Positions 30,700 to 41,379 of a DNA stretch of 64,000 bases are shown here, piece after piece. This DNA is from Craterostigma plantagineum. Lineage: Eukaryota; Streptophyta; Magnoliopsida; Lamiales; Linderniaceae. The stretch is taken from NCBI GenBank assembly GCA_027422505.1, contig JAPQWV010000005.1, positions 8,127,501-8,191,500 of the forward strand, given 5' to 3'. The translations under genes and the position numbers were made by a program. The notes beneath the pieces are model-generated. The model saw nothing but the letters and a program-made list of their open reading frames with translations, had not been told where the DNA came from and made no database searches. Numbering within the stretch: position 1 is the stretch's first letter; the number at the start of each line of letters is the position of its first letter.

Positions 30700-33600
30700 A
30701 TGAAACAACTAAAAGAAAATAGACGATTGACGACAAGGTGATCAAGTCGCATGCATGTCACGAATTATTACTACTTCACGCAATCAATCATAAATAATCA
30801 ATACGAATCTCAGTCAAGGTAGAATTTCCTAAAATAATCGCTACTCATTTGTCCCGAAATAACGATCCTATGCGATAGAGAACCAATCATGTCTATATGA
30901 CTGTAGTTTCTACGCACCCATTTAATCTTTATGAGATTCCCCGCGCTTTTCAGCGCCTAAGATCCCGGAAACCACACGTACGAAACCAAATTCCATTTCT
31001 GGTCGGTTTTACGTCTTGATGCTCTATGTTTCTGGTTCTAACCAGTCCAAGCATTAAACTCAAACATAGGACACATAACTCGATTCATACGATTAAATAT
31101 GATACGAATAACATTAAGACGAACTCATAATCCGACCTCACATGGCCTTAATTACATAATGTTTTACGCTAGCATATTCAAAGACAAAAACAACGACGAT
31201 TCAAAGGAAGCATCGTTGCGAAAGTAAAATTATAAAATTCATCCCTTATGTAATACCCTTAAAATTAATACGGGATTATTTTTGTAACGTTCGAAATTAA
31301 TGAAGTTAATTTTCGGACAAAATGGATTTTTCGGAGTCGAGCCGAAAATAATAATTAGGCCGGGAGTTGAATAAAATAATATGGGCCGAAGAACATAGAA
31401 AGCCCAATAAATAAATAGGGATTAAACATATAGGAAGGCCCAAAGGAATAAAAAGGGCCGAAATGGTTATATTTTAGAGGATAAATACGTTAAGGCCCAA
31501 ATTAATACATGGCTTGGCCCAAATAGGTAAAGATAAGTATGGAGTTTGCTTAACCTTGAGGGAAAGCTACGTGAATGTCATCTCACCACCTTGAAAATCC
31601 CATAAGAAAATTATTCTCTCCTAAACACAAGCAACGAAATACAACACAAGAAAGAAAAGAGAATAAAAGGAGAAAGGATCGAACAACGAAGCTGGGAAGA
31701 ATATTTTTGGCAAGCTTGATAGAGTTACTCAACTTAGGAAATTATCAAACGTAGTTAAAGAGGTGAGAATCCTATTTAGAAGCTTATATATTTAGTTCTC
31801 GCGCGGGCTAATGATTTATTAAAGTATAGGGTATTAGAGGTGACGACCAAGGCAGTGAAGAAGCTTGTTAAGCTTGAGCAGATTTTCGACATAGGGAATT
31901 AGTTCAAATACAGCTTGGAAGTGAGGTAGGTGGTTTTAAACCCCTACTGCCCGTATTATTTTCCGCAAATGTCTTAGAATTCGGATGAAAGGTCATCCGA
32001 GTTCAAAATAGCTTATTTTACGATCTTTGGAATTTTTATTAAGTGTTCGATGTGCTATTATGTGATTTTCGAGCTCAATATATGAGTTCTTGACGTTAGT
32101 ATTTATTCTGCTGTGTTTTGTGCTGATGAACATGCTAAGCTTTTCTAGAAAAATTAGGGTTTTATGTATGAATTTGAGTTTCGATGGAACAGTAAATCGG
32201 GCGACTTTAACTTCGCGGGCTGTTTGTTACTTTACGTATTGAGTGATACAGGTATAAGAGAATCGGCCGATCGGAGTTTCGGATCGCGAGTCGCGGGCCC
32301 AAGGATTCTTGCAGCGTGAGTAAAACAAGTTTCGCGGGCCAAAACTCGAAGTTTCGCGGGCTGGAGTCTTTCGCGGGCCGATTTAAAGGGTGATTCCTGT
32401 GAGAGGCATCGCATGCCGACTTTGAATTTCGCGGGCCGATTGGCTTTCGCGGGGTGATTCCTGTGAGAGGTAATCGAGCAATTCGCGGGCTTCAATCGGG
32501 ATTCGCGCGTCCAATCGGGCGACTCTGCGAAACACGACGAAAGTCTCACGAATCGAGCGTTGACCCGTACTTTCGCGGGTTGACCAGAGTTTTAAACATA
32601 GGACCGGGCGATTCGTGAATTCGGGCGTTGACCCGATCGTTTCGCGAGTTGACCAAGTCTTTTAAGTGGGAATCGGACGAATCTTGGTTTGGGCTTTGAC
32701 CAGAGTTGACCAGCGGATTTATTTTTGGGCTTTTGCCCTATTTCAGGCCCAACTATTTTAAATAAAATTATTTTCAGCCCAAATCATTTTAAAATAAAAT
32801 ATTTTCGTACTATGACTTATATTTTTGGGTCAACCCATATTTTAAATTATAAATATTATTTTTGGAATTTAAAACGTTCGGCCTAGTTTGATAATTGTAC
32901 GAGTTATGTGATACGTGTCATATATGGTTGATTATATGTGCATTTCACGACATGCACGGGAGAGATTGTTGTACCGTATTTGTACGGTGACGCCTTACGG
33001 TGTCGGACGAGTTGGGTAGAGTGACCATTATTGGTCGTCAGGTTTAGACTCGCGTGGCACCTAGTGGGAGATAGGGTTTGCGACACCTGTATGCTCGGGA
33101 TTGAGCCACCCGGGGTGTATACCACCGGATATATATTTGGCTCAGTGACGGCAGACAGATGTGAGATTTCTGTCTACCCGGGTTAGTGGTACACTACTCG
33201 GGGTGAAAACCGTCGGGTTGAGATCGTATGCGGAAGGAGCGACCCGGCACGACTGGCGGGGCTACCGCATGGTTTATGGCGTACTTTGCCATTGCCCGCG
33301 TGGGTGCCCAGTCTAGCCGAGGGCCCTGTTATGTGTTGAGAGTTGACGTAGGTCTGAGCGTGCATTTTATTGTGATGTGAGATGGGATGAGTGCACGCAC
33401 GCATTGCATGTTTTTACTACCACCTACTGGGTAATTTTGCTCAGGGTTTTATTTTTGTAGGTAAGACTGAGCCCGACACTGATGAGTGTCAGGGTGAGCT
33501 GTAGGCTGGCTGACGGCGGTGACTCCACGGGCTTTTGAGGGTGGTACAGTACATGGGACGCGATCTATGGAGAGGCGTAGGATAGTCGGGTTTGGATTTT

Positions 33601-34060
33601 TAGGGCTTCGGCCCGTTGTATTATAGTGACGCGTTTTTGTAAACCCGACTCAGTTCTATATGTAAATTATTTTCCTTAAAAAGTTTTTGATAAATTGGGT
33701 CCTCCGCAACTTTCGTTGCGGAAATCCGCCAAATTATTTTAATGAAGAAGTAGGGTCGCTACACCTTACGATACACGAATGGTTACGCGTCACCCCGGTG
33801 TCTCCCTTCGTGTGAGCGAGCAACGCCTTCTCTTCGAACTGTTGGCCGTAAAAGTCATCTGTGATGGCCTCGGCTCTCCGCTGTGTCATCAGGCGTGGGA
33901 GTTGTGAGGTGGCTGCTTCGTGGATGTGGGGGGCTGAAAAGATGTGCTTGGTTCAGCTATGTGTAAGGTTTATGGTATGAGAGTCTGCGTGGGTGTGGGA
34001 CGTGTTGCTTGGTGGCAGTAAGCTTTTAGATGGAGAGCTGCCTGCTTGATATTGGGTGTG
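30700..34060 (-). repeat. Repeat family R1, copy B, split by a solo LTR
   Basis: Reverse-complement counterpart of 3848-4690, in two pieces (30700-31248 and 33764-34060) around the solo LTR. On the minus strand, TATAAAG (near 34115) lies upstream of GGGGAGCTAAGGCCA. A short minus-strand frame begins MTQRRAEAITDDFYGQ near 33890 and includes THTKG-type and NHSCIVR residues shared with copy A. The composition resembles an LTR more than a gene. Confidence 0.5.
31249..33763. mobile_element. Solo LTR (Ty3/gypsy, chromovirus Del/Tekay-like), 2515 bp
   Basis: Starts TGTAATACCCTTAAAATT and ends TAGGGTCGCTACA, with a perfect 5-bp duplication CCTTA (31244-31248 and 33764-33768). No internal region, primer site or coding frame. 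The TGTAA...CCC start and GGTCGCTACA end fit large Del/Tekay LTRs. Many TTCGCGGGC words cluster at 32205-32580. The uninterrupted site is preserved in R1 copy A near 4095-4105. Confidence 0.85.
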
Positions 34061-34490
34061 GCCTTAGCTCCCCAAAACTTCCCCGATCGAAAGTGTGTGC
34101 GCCTCTTATGCTTTATAGACGATGCCAACAAGTCTCTTTTTCTTCTTCAATGTAAGGACAACAATCACACTTAATATCATGCGCGTGTGTGTATAGAAGA
34201 TCTTCATAATCTTCCTCTTTCGACGGCAAGCTTAAAAGTGCAGCCATAAGATAGATTGCGCAGCCCTAATTAGATCTCTTTATTTTCTTTCTGCTTGAAC
34301 GATGCGTGCGTCTTTCAATCATTTGATTGTTTAGTGTTTTGCCTCACAAAGGATAATGATGCCAAAGAACGTAGATGACTTTTCCCTTGAGTATCTTTGG
34401 CCCTTGAAGGTCCCACAATTGTTTTAATAATTTCTTTTACTCATGGTTAATATATATGTCATTGGCTCCACGCAGGGGCGGATCCAGAAA
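34061..34490. other. Intergenic sequence
   Basis: May include the upstream edge of R1 copy B; no gene seen. Confidence 0.3.
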
Positions 34491-34520
34491 CTTTTGACGG
34501 GGGGGGGGGGGGGGGGGCGT
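34474..34520. repeat. CAGGGGCGGATCCAG end motif and 19-base G run
   Basis: CAGGGGCGGATCCAG (about 34474-34488) is a frequent terminal sequence of plant hAT-type repeats. It is followed by an uninterrupted G run at about 34499-34518. I found no matching opposite end or duplication, so the element is truncated or its far end is unrecognised. Confidence 0.3.
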
Positions 34521-35776
34521 TATCAATTTTGATTTTTTTCATCGAAACTTATAAACTTACAATAAAAACTTAAATTTCCTACATTTAACAAACAAAAAAA
34601 CTGATAAAAAAGAGAATCAAAAATCGATGATAACCTTGATGAAGCTCGAATATTGACAATGACAACATGTCATGATATTGATATAGCGTAGTATATTATT
34701 AATATTAAATATTAATATGCTACAAAAAAAATAAAGAAGAAAATCGCAAGTCATATGTCTTATGAATATCAACCGTGCCTTTTTATTTGATATTGTATTT
34801 CTTATTCAACAAGTGGTTTTTAATTATATTAAGGTTCATAAGTAAAATTTGAGGGAAAGCTTTTATTACTTGGTTTTTGTTTTATTAGTGCATAATAAAA
34901 ATTTAAATTGACCATGAAAGGAACTAGAAAATGTGAAAAGAGAACTAATTTAGACATTAAATAAAAATCTAATTGATTAATATATATAATTAATTTAGTT
35001 GTATTGTATGGTTAAAACCCAAAAATACCTAAAACTAAAAAAAAGAAACAGGAGACTAAGAAGAATAAAATTCTAAGAAAAAAAATAAAAATGACAATAA
35101 AGGCTACAAAACATGAAAAAATGATTTAAAAAAAAGCACAAAGACTAAAAAAAAACTAAAAGAACAAAACGCTAAGGAAAAAAATTAGAAAGGAAATATG
35201 CAATATACTTAAACATTAAAAAGAATAAAAAAAACACAAAGTGGGTATTTGAACCCCCCACCTTTGATATAAAGTATAGTTACCTCACCATTACACTACA
35301 TGGCATTCTTGTACATTTACGATATGGAGAGATATATATACTTGTTCAGTTATATACTACACATATAGTTACGATATGTGGAAAGCTCATCAGATTCAGT
35401 TATCAGTTTTCAAGGTGGCAAGGAGGTCAAAGGACGAAGGCGAGGAAGATGGCGATCGTCTGCGGAGACGACGGATGTGCCACGGAGGAGATGACGGACG
35501 CCGGTGGGGATAACGACAATCGGTAGTGATTCTCACGGCGGTCGCTGGCGAGGAGGCGGCGGTCGCCGGTGAGGAGGTCGGCAGTCTCCGGCGAGGAGGG
35601 TGGATGGCGCAGATGAGGGGCAATGATCGATAACTGATGAAAGAGAAGATCATGTATGGCTTGTTTCAATTATCTATAATTAACCCTAATCCTAATTAAA
35701 ATCTAATTTTATTATTATTTTTAATTTTAATTATATTTAAGGTAGTAGACTTATGTGGCAATGCAACATCCTCATA
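34521..35776. other. AT-rich repeat-like sequence with a tRNA-like patch and a GC-rich patch
   Basis: A tRNA-like passage lies at about 35245-35312: read on the minus strand it has TAGTGTAATGGTGAGG and GGTTCAAATACC at A- and B-box spacing, suggesting SINE-derived sequence. A GC-rich patch at 35410-35630 is rich in CGGCGG/CTCCGGCGA words; minus-strand frames through it (85 and 80 codons) have no family features. No gene called. Confidence 0.3.
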
Positions 35777-35845
35777 TATATATATATATATAAGGTGCTC
35801 ACCTGGTGAGCACCATAAATTGCTCTATATATATATATATGTGTG
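35777..35845. repeat. TA microsatellites around a perfect 10-bp hairpin
   Basis: GGTGCTCACC T GGTGAGCACC is a perfect inverted repeat with a one-base loop, sitting between two (TA)n tracts. Confidence 0.6.
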
Positions 35846-36386
35846 TGTATCAAAGATATCATAAAAGATATATATCATAATTAATGTGAGTAAGTAGTAT
35901 AATATGGTTAATTTATGATTGTTGAATTCCATGTACGCATATTACTTTTATTTTCCAGTTTACATTCCCAAGGTTTTTTACACCCCTCAACGGCTGCAAA
36001 TAGTAGTACCTTCTATTAACTTCCACATTTGGCTGGTTTGCGAATCTAGACGAGCATATGCCTAATAAATAACTTAGGGATTTGCACATGCATATATTCG
36101 TTTTGGAGGATATGAAAATCACATTTCGAACAAAAAAATGCAGTTGGGGGCCAGTAGTTACTACAAACACGAAAATAGTATTTGATGATTAGATGTGAAG
36201 TGTATTAGTGCTGCATCGAATACCTACAAATGCCACTTGCTATTAATTAAGAGACCCTAATTGCTATTATATCAAGAATATCGATTCGGTACGCATTGAA
36301 AATAAACAAATTAATAATGATATGACTAAAGTCGCGCCAATTTGCACCTAATTCACATAAACATGTATTTTCTACTCTTTATTTAA
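35846..36386. other. Intergenic AT-rich sequence
   Basis: No gene or repeat recognised. Confidence 0.3.
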
Positions 36387-36632
36387 TTTTTTTTTGACAA
36401 CCTGGAGTATCCCCACTCAACCAGCTATGGGCTTACGCCGCACACTTCTACTTTCGGGGATGGGACTATATCTCCAGGGACTAGATAAACACGTCCCAAA
36501 TTTACCCAACACGATAGTCATGGGGTAAGACCCTATTGGGACAACTCAAGAAATTGTGGGATGTGAGATTCGATCCCATGACCTAGCCCAAAAATTCTTG
36601 GCATCCTCTTGACCACTAGACCAATGCCTCAT
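36387..36632 (-). mobile_element. tRNA-derived SINE, minus orientation
   Basis: On the minus strand it begins GAGGCATTGGTCTAGTGG (A-box), followed by GGTCATGGGATCGAATC (B-box) about 40 bp later, and ends in GTTGTC plus an A tail (poly-T at 36387-36395 on the plus strand). Length about 245 bp. The 3' part is also found in the ABCG intron. Confidence 0.7.
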
Positions 36633-37120
36633 TGGCAATTGAAACGACAAAAAAATAAACTTGTATTTCGTCGATTATAATTATGCAAATGTATTTTCTA
36701 TTCACATTTCGGTGCAACATTTAGGAATATTACTAATGATGGTTCAATACTGTGGAGGCTGTTTCTGTTACGAATTTTGTAAACATCATATTTTAATGAT
36801 TATTATCTTGAAAACATCATCGATCTAATATAAACAGATTTTTTTTAGGGTTAATTATGATTCATGCCCCAAAAATGTTTTAAAAGTTCAGGTCGTCAGG
36901 AAAAAATTAGTTTTAAGGACCCGATTTCTGCCGAACCACTTTATTGTTCTGCAGTACCACTTCATTGTTATGCAGTACCACTTCATTGTTCTGCAGTACC
37001 ACTTCATTTGTTCTGCAGTATCAATTCATTTTTTATGCAGTAACAGTGAATTGTTACTGCAGAACAATGAAGTGGTACTGCAGAATAATGAAGTGATACT
37101 GCATAACAATGAAGTGGTAC

Positions 37121-38003
37121 TAGGGCTGGGGAAAAATACCGAAATACCGTCCTTATCGTATCGAATCGTATCGAAAATATCGAAAATTTTGGTATACCGA
37201 AGTTTTTGGTAAGGTATGATACCGTACCGAAAATTTTCGGTACGGTAATGGTATGGAAGTTTTTTAAAATTAGATATACCGATTATACCGAATACCGAAA
37301 TACTAAAATTTTTAATATATTTTATATATATAAACACACCTACATATATTATATTATGTCAAAAAATATAAAACGAAAAATTAAGGATCTTCATAAACTT
37401 ATTTAGCCCATAAATTATTAACTTATACACAACTTTCTAAGATTAGGCCCACCATATTTTACTTATGTAACTCAAGTAACGTTTAATTTTTGTCTTTTTA
37501 ATGTTTTTTTTTTCAGGATTTTGAAAGCGTGAAGATGCAATGCAATTACTTTTTGTTAATCTTCACTAATTTTTTAAATATAGCCGCTTCGTTCTAATTA
37601 ATCTGTATATAAAGTTGTATTTTGTGGTTATATAAAATTTTTTGTCTTACTAAGGAGACTGACTAAAATATGTAAATTATTTAAGGTTAAAAAATCTTTT
37701 TATTTTGAAAATTTGGTATTAATAATTTATCTTATTTGGGCGTAAGGAGTTTGAATTGATTAAAAATTCCAAAACAACGAATTAACGAGTTACGAGACAT
37801 GCATGGTAAAAAACCCTCCGTGTGAATGGTATAGAAGGTATGATACCGATACCATACCGAAATTTCGGTATGATACCGTATCGAAATTTAAGGTATACCG
37901 AAATTTTGGTATGGTATTGGTATGATTTTTTTGGATACCGAAATTTCGGTACGGTATACGGTATCACACTTTTGGTACGGTATACCGTACCGAACCACCC
38001 CTA
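37121..38003. mobile_element. hAT-type MITE, copy 1 of the composite
   Basis: Starts TAGGGCTGGGGAAAAATACC and ends, inverted, TAGGGGTGGTTCGGTACGG. Subterminal regions are packed with ACCGAAAT/ATTTCGGT words. 883 bp. Contains about 60 bp near 37457-37520 that are missing in copy 2. Confidence 0.75.
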
Positions 38004-38166
38004 CCCTTATACATTATTCGTTTATTTTCATATTTAAAAATTACTTTTCATCTTAAACCGTAAAATTAGTAATCTCAAAATTATAAATAATATTAGATTG
38101 GTTATTTTTGTATTTTGGCCCAATGGTTATTTTTGTATTTTGGCCCAGTGATATACCTAAGGTGTA

Positions 38167-38348
38167 TCTATATTTATATATATACTCGTACTGTATCATC
38201 TTAGTAATCTGTTTTTCTATATTTTTCAATCAAGAAATTCTGTTTACATCTTTTCTCTCATCGAAGTTCTTCTAATCGTTCTCCTAATAAATAATATTAA
38301 ATAAAGGTATATTTTAGCATATGCATCGAGTATGCGAAAATGTACTAG
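38167..38348 (+). mobile_element. Possible short Helitron in the composite spacer
   Basis: Starts TCTATATTTATATATATACTC after A and ends GCATATGCATCGAGTATGCGA..., a 5-bp stem, then ACTAG before T, like the copies at 25942 and 30460. The interior is poorly matched. Confidence 0.3.
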
Positions 38349-38355
38349 TTGTTAT

Positions 38356-39173
38356 TAGGGCTGGGGAAAAATACCAAAATACCGAAATACCGTCCTTATG
38401 TATCGAATCGTATCGAAAATTTTGGTATACCGAAGTTTTTGGTAAGGTATGATACCGTACCGAAAATTTTCGGTACGATAATGGTATGAAAGTTTTTGAA
38501 ATTAGGTATACCGATTATACCGAATACCGAAATACTAAAATTTTTAATATATTTTATATATATATACACACACCTACATATATTATATTATTTCAAAAAA
38601 TATAAAATGAAAAATTAAGGATCTTCATAAACTTATTTAGCCCATAAATTATTAACTTATACACAACTTTCTAAGATTAGGCCCACCATATTTTGAAAGC
38701 GTGAAGATGCAATGCAATTACTTTTTGTTAATCTTCACTAATTTTTTAATATAGCCGCTTCGTTCTAATTAATCTGTATATAAAGTTGTATTTTGTGGTT
38801 ATGTAAAGTTTTTTGTCTTACTAAGGAGACTGGATAAAATATGTAAATTATTTAAGGTTAAAAAGTCTTTATTTTGCAAAATTTGGTATTAATAATCTAT
38901 CTTATTGGGGCGTAAGGAGTTTGAATTGATTAAAAATTCCAAAACAATGAATTAACGAGTTACGAGACATGCATGGTAAAAAACCCTACGTGTGAATGGT
39001 ATAGAAGGTATGATACCGATACCATACCGAAATTTCGGTATGATACCGTATCGAAATTTAAGGTATACCGAAATTTCGGTATGGTATTGGTATGATTTTT
39101 TTGGATACCGAAATTTCGGTACGGTATACGGTATCACAGTTTTGGTACGGTATACCGTACCGAACCACCCCTA
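38356..39173. mobile_element. hAT-type MITE, copy 2 of the composite
   Basis: Same ends as copy 1 and collinear with it for nearly the whole length, with scattered single-base differences; 818 bp. Confidence 0.75.
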
Positions 39174-39491
39174 AGTGGTACTGCGGAACAATGAAGTGGT
39201 ACTGCAGAAATCGGGTCCTTAAAACTAACTCTTTTTTTTTCTGACAGGGCCTGAAACCAAATTTTAAACAGTAACGGGCCAGAAAATAAAATTTCACCTT
39301 TTTTATTTACGTGGGCTTAAACTATAGTGAGAGTCCAACTGCGACCCACTAACTCGGATTTTGAAGCGCAGTTATCTTAAAGCCCATATCTAAACAACCT
39401 CAACTGAGATATGCGTTCATCAGATCCAACTCCAAGCGTGAAAACCTAGAATAACATGGCCGTATTGCATCTATGAATCCCAATAGAAACA

Positions 39492-39709
39492 CTAGTATTT
39501 TTGCTCATGTGTTATATAGTATATAATTGTAATTAATTATTAACTGAAAATAGGATGGGAAAAATAGAGAATATACAATACAAAAAAACTATTGGGCGGT
39601 CTACTTTGAATTGTAGTATTAATATTTTTTAAGGTTAATCTTAATTGATAAGTCAAAATTTGACGGTTTATACTATACCAAGCCTTGTAGCTTAATAAAA
39701 GAGTATACA
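39492..39709 (-). mobile_element. Short Helitron-like element
   Basis: On the minus strand it starts TGTATACTCTTTTATTAAG followed by CTACAAGGCTTGG, very like 30460-30651 (TCTATACTCTTTTACTAAG, CATCAAGGCTTGG), and ends AAAAATACTAG before T. The first two bases are TG instead of TC. Confidence 0.45.
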
Positions 39710-40359
39710 TAAGATCGGACAGTGAATAAATAAATTTAACTCATGCAAAAAAAAAAAAAAAAAACGAGTTAGAAAAATAATTCAAACAACTTTGAATATG
39801 GGACATGACACATGGGCCGATAGAATTAGCCCCCAGAAACGTACCATAACTGACAATGATGTTCATATTCGATTGAGACTAAACTTAGTCGTAGTGTGAA
39901 GGCTGGATATACCTTTTGTTAAAAAAAATATCGATTAGCTAATTGCAAAAAAAGGTGACTAACTTCACGTGCCGAAACAATTTTTAAATTAATGTTGGTA
40001 TTTCTGGCATTATTGCGTATCGACAATCAAATGGATTCAAAATATTTTACATCAGCAGTCAATCAGAATTTCTAACTTATTTTATCTGAAAAAGAACGTA
40101 GACAAACTTACAAGAAAATAAGATGACACCTACCAAAGTCGTTTGGTAGCTTAATGCTTTGGTAGAGTTCTCGAACTCACAAGAAGCAGCAATCAGCGAA
40201 GTCTCTTTCTAACTTGCACTATAGATTTTCTCCATTAGTACGATGATGTTGAAAGATTGCATTGTTGAGATTATAAGTTGGGCTTTGTCCCAAATTGATT
40301 TTAGTAGGAACCCTCGATCTCTAATATGAGTGGGATCATTGCTCCCTCATTTTTATTTA
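39710..40359. other. Intergenic AT-rich sequence
   Basis: No gene or element recognised; contains an A run at about 39747-39764. Confidence 0.3.
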
Positions 40360-40593
40360 CTCCCTCCGTCCCAAACCATTTTATACATTTTACTATATCG
40401 GGCGTTCCGTTCCCTTTTGTACATTTCCTCTTATAGCAAAAAACTACCCCAAACAATCAATATAATATTAAATACTCTTAAAAGACGTGTCAAAATATAC
40501 ACTTTTTACCTTTTTTTATTGTACTATATTATTAAAATATTCAGTTTCTTAAAAACCGTGAGATACCCCAAATGTCCATAGGGACGGTGGGAG
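40360..40593. mobile_element. Stowaway MITE upstream of the ankyrin gene
   Basis: Ends CTCCCTCCGTCCC and, inverted, CTCCCACCGTCCC, with TA on both sides (40358-40359 and 40594-40595). Interior shared with 26464 and 54669. Confidence 0.85.
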
Positions 40594-40859
40594 TAATATT
40601 TTTTGTATATCTATAAATATTACAAATTTTAATAGGGTATGGGCCAACATTGAAAACCAGTGGGGCTCAAAGCCTACAGCGTATTCATTCCCATAACAAT
40701 CGTTGATTAAGTATATAAACGTCACGAGCCGCGTGGCATTCTCGTAATAATGAAGTAAACGCGTGGCCAAAATAACCATCTCTGACCGCATACAGCTAAC
40801 AGTCATAGCGGCCAGCTTCAGCAGAGCACATGCCCAGAATTTTCTTTTCCTTTTTTATT

Positions 40860-41379
40860 TTTCGAAGAAAAAAGGAAGAAAGAAGAACCTTTAGGTAGGG
40901 TGCATCATCATCATCATCATCATCATAGCGGCGAGGAGAGGAGATAGATCTGAATCCCGCTTGCTTCGTCGCTTCCACTCGCCTAGTAATCTCCATCGGG
41001 TATCTAATCTGTTGCACCTTTCTCTGATTATCGTCGTTTTTTTTTTATCTTCGTTTCTTCTCCGAAAACCTCGGATATTTCAGTTCAGTAGATCGAATTG
41101 TTCTTTTTCTTTTTACTGCAATCAGCTGTACCTTCTTTCAGTTTCTATGATTGGATGAGATTTCAGGTCTCTGCTTCCGCCGTTGAATGTTCTCCCCTTT
41201 TTCTTCCTCGGATTTACTGAAAAGCAGGTAGGTTTACGATTTGAAGTTGTGACGAAATGAGCTGATTGCCTCAACGTTGTAGTACTTCAATCGCAAGAAA
41301 AACGACGTCGGCAAATTTCCAATCGAATTAGGGTTTTAGGCCGAAGAAATTCAATCCATATACTAAACAGTTTTCCTCC
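40860..41379 (+). promoter_or_regulatory. 5' leader of the ankyrin/GPCR-chaperone gene
   Basis: Contains a (CAT)n tract at about 40903-40926. Two plausible 5'-UTR introns: about 41000-41166 (GTATCT...TTTCAG) and 41229-41338 (GTAGGT...TTTTAG). Inferred from GT/AG signals only. Confidence 0.35.

Larger units (their letters stand above)
37121..39173. mobile_element. Composite of two hAT-type MITEs and spacer, one 8-bp duplication
   Basis: The unit is flanked by a perfect AGTGGTAC (37113-37120 and 39174-39181). It consists of MITE copy 1 (37121-38003), a 352-bp spacer (38004-38355) and MITE copy 2 (38356-39173) in the same orientation. The inner edges carry CCCTTATA and GTTGTTAT, which do not match each other or the outer duplication. 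Confidence 0.7.
36847..39302. mobile_element. Foldback MITE (Mutator-like), interrupted by hAT composite
   Basis: Left arm GGGTTAATTATGATTCATGC... and inverted right arm GGTGAAATTTTATTTTCTGG... share GTTAGTTTTAAGGACCC followed by GATTTCTGC, so arms are about 100 bp long. Next to the left arm lies a large hairpin made of about 21-bp units containing TGCAGTACCACTTCATTGTT: about four direct copies (36952-37050), then inverted copies (37050-37118). The right part (39174-39215) is what remains after insertion of the hAT composite at 37121. Outer duplication not resolved because flanks are T-rich. Confidence 0.6.

Noticed and set aside
35396..35669. Minus-strand Ser/Arg/Pro-rich frames as a new gene
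   Set aside because: Composition follows a GC-rich repeat patch; two overlapping frames look equally good, with no promoter or splice support.
35790..35815. Perfect GGTGCTCACC hairpin as a Helitron 3' end
   Set aside because: No CTRR follows within about 15 bp and no TC start is seen upstream; it lies between TA microsatellites.
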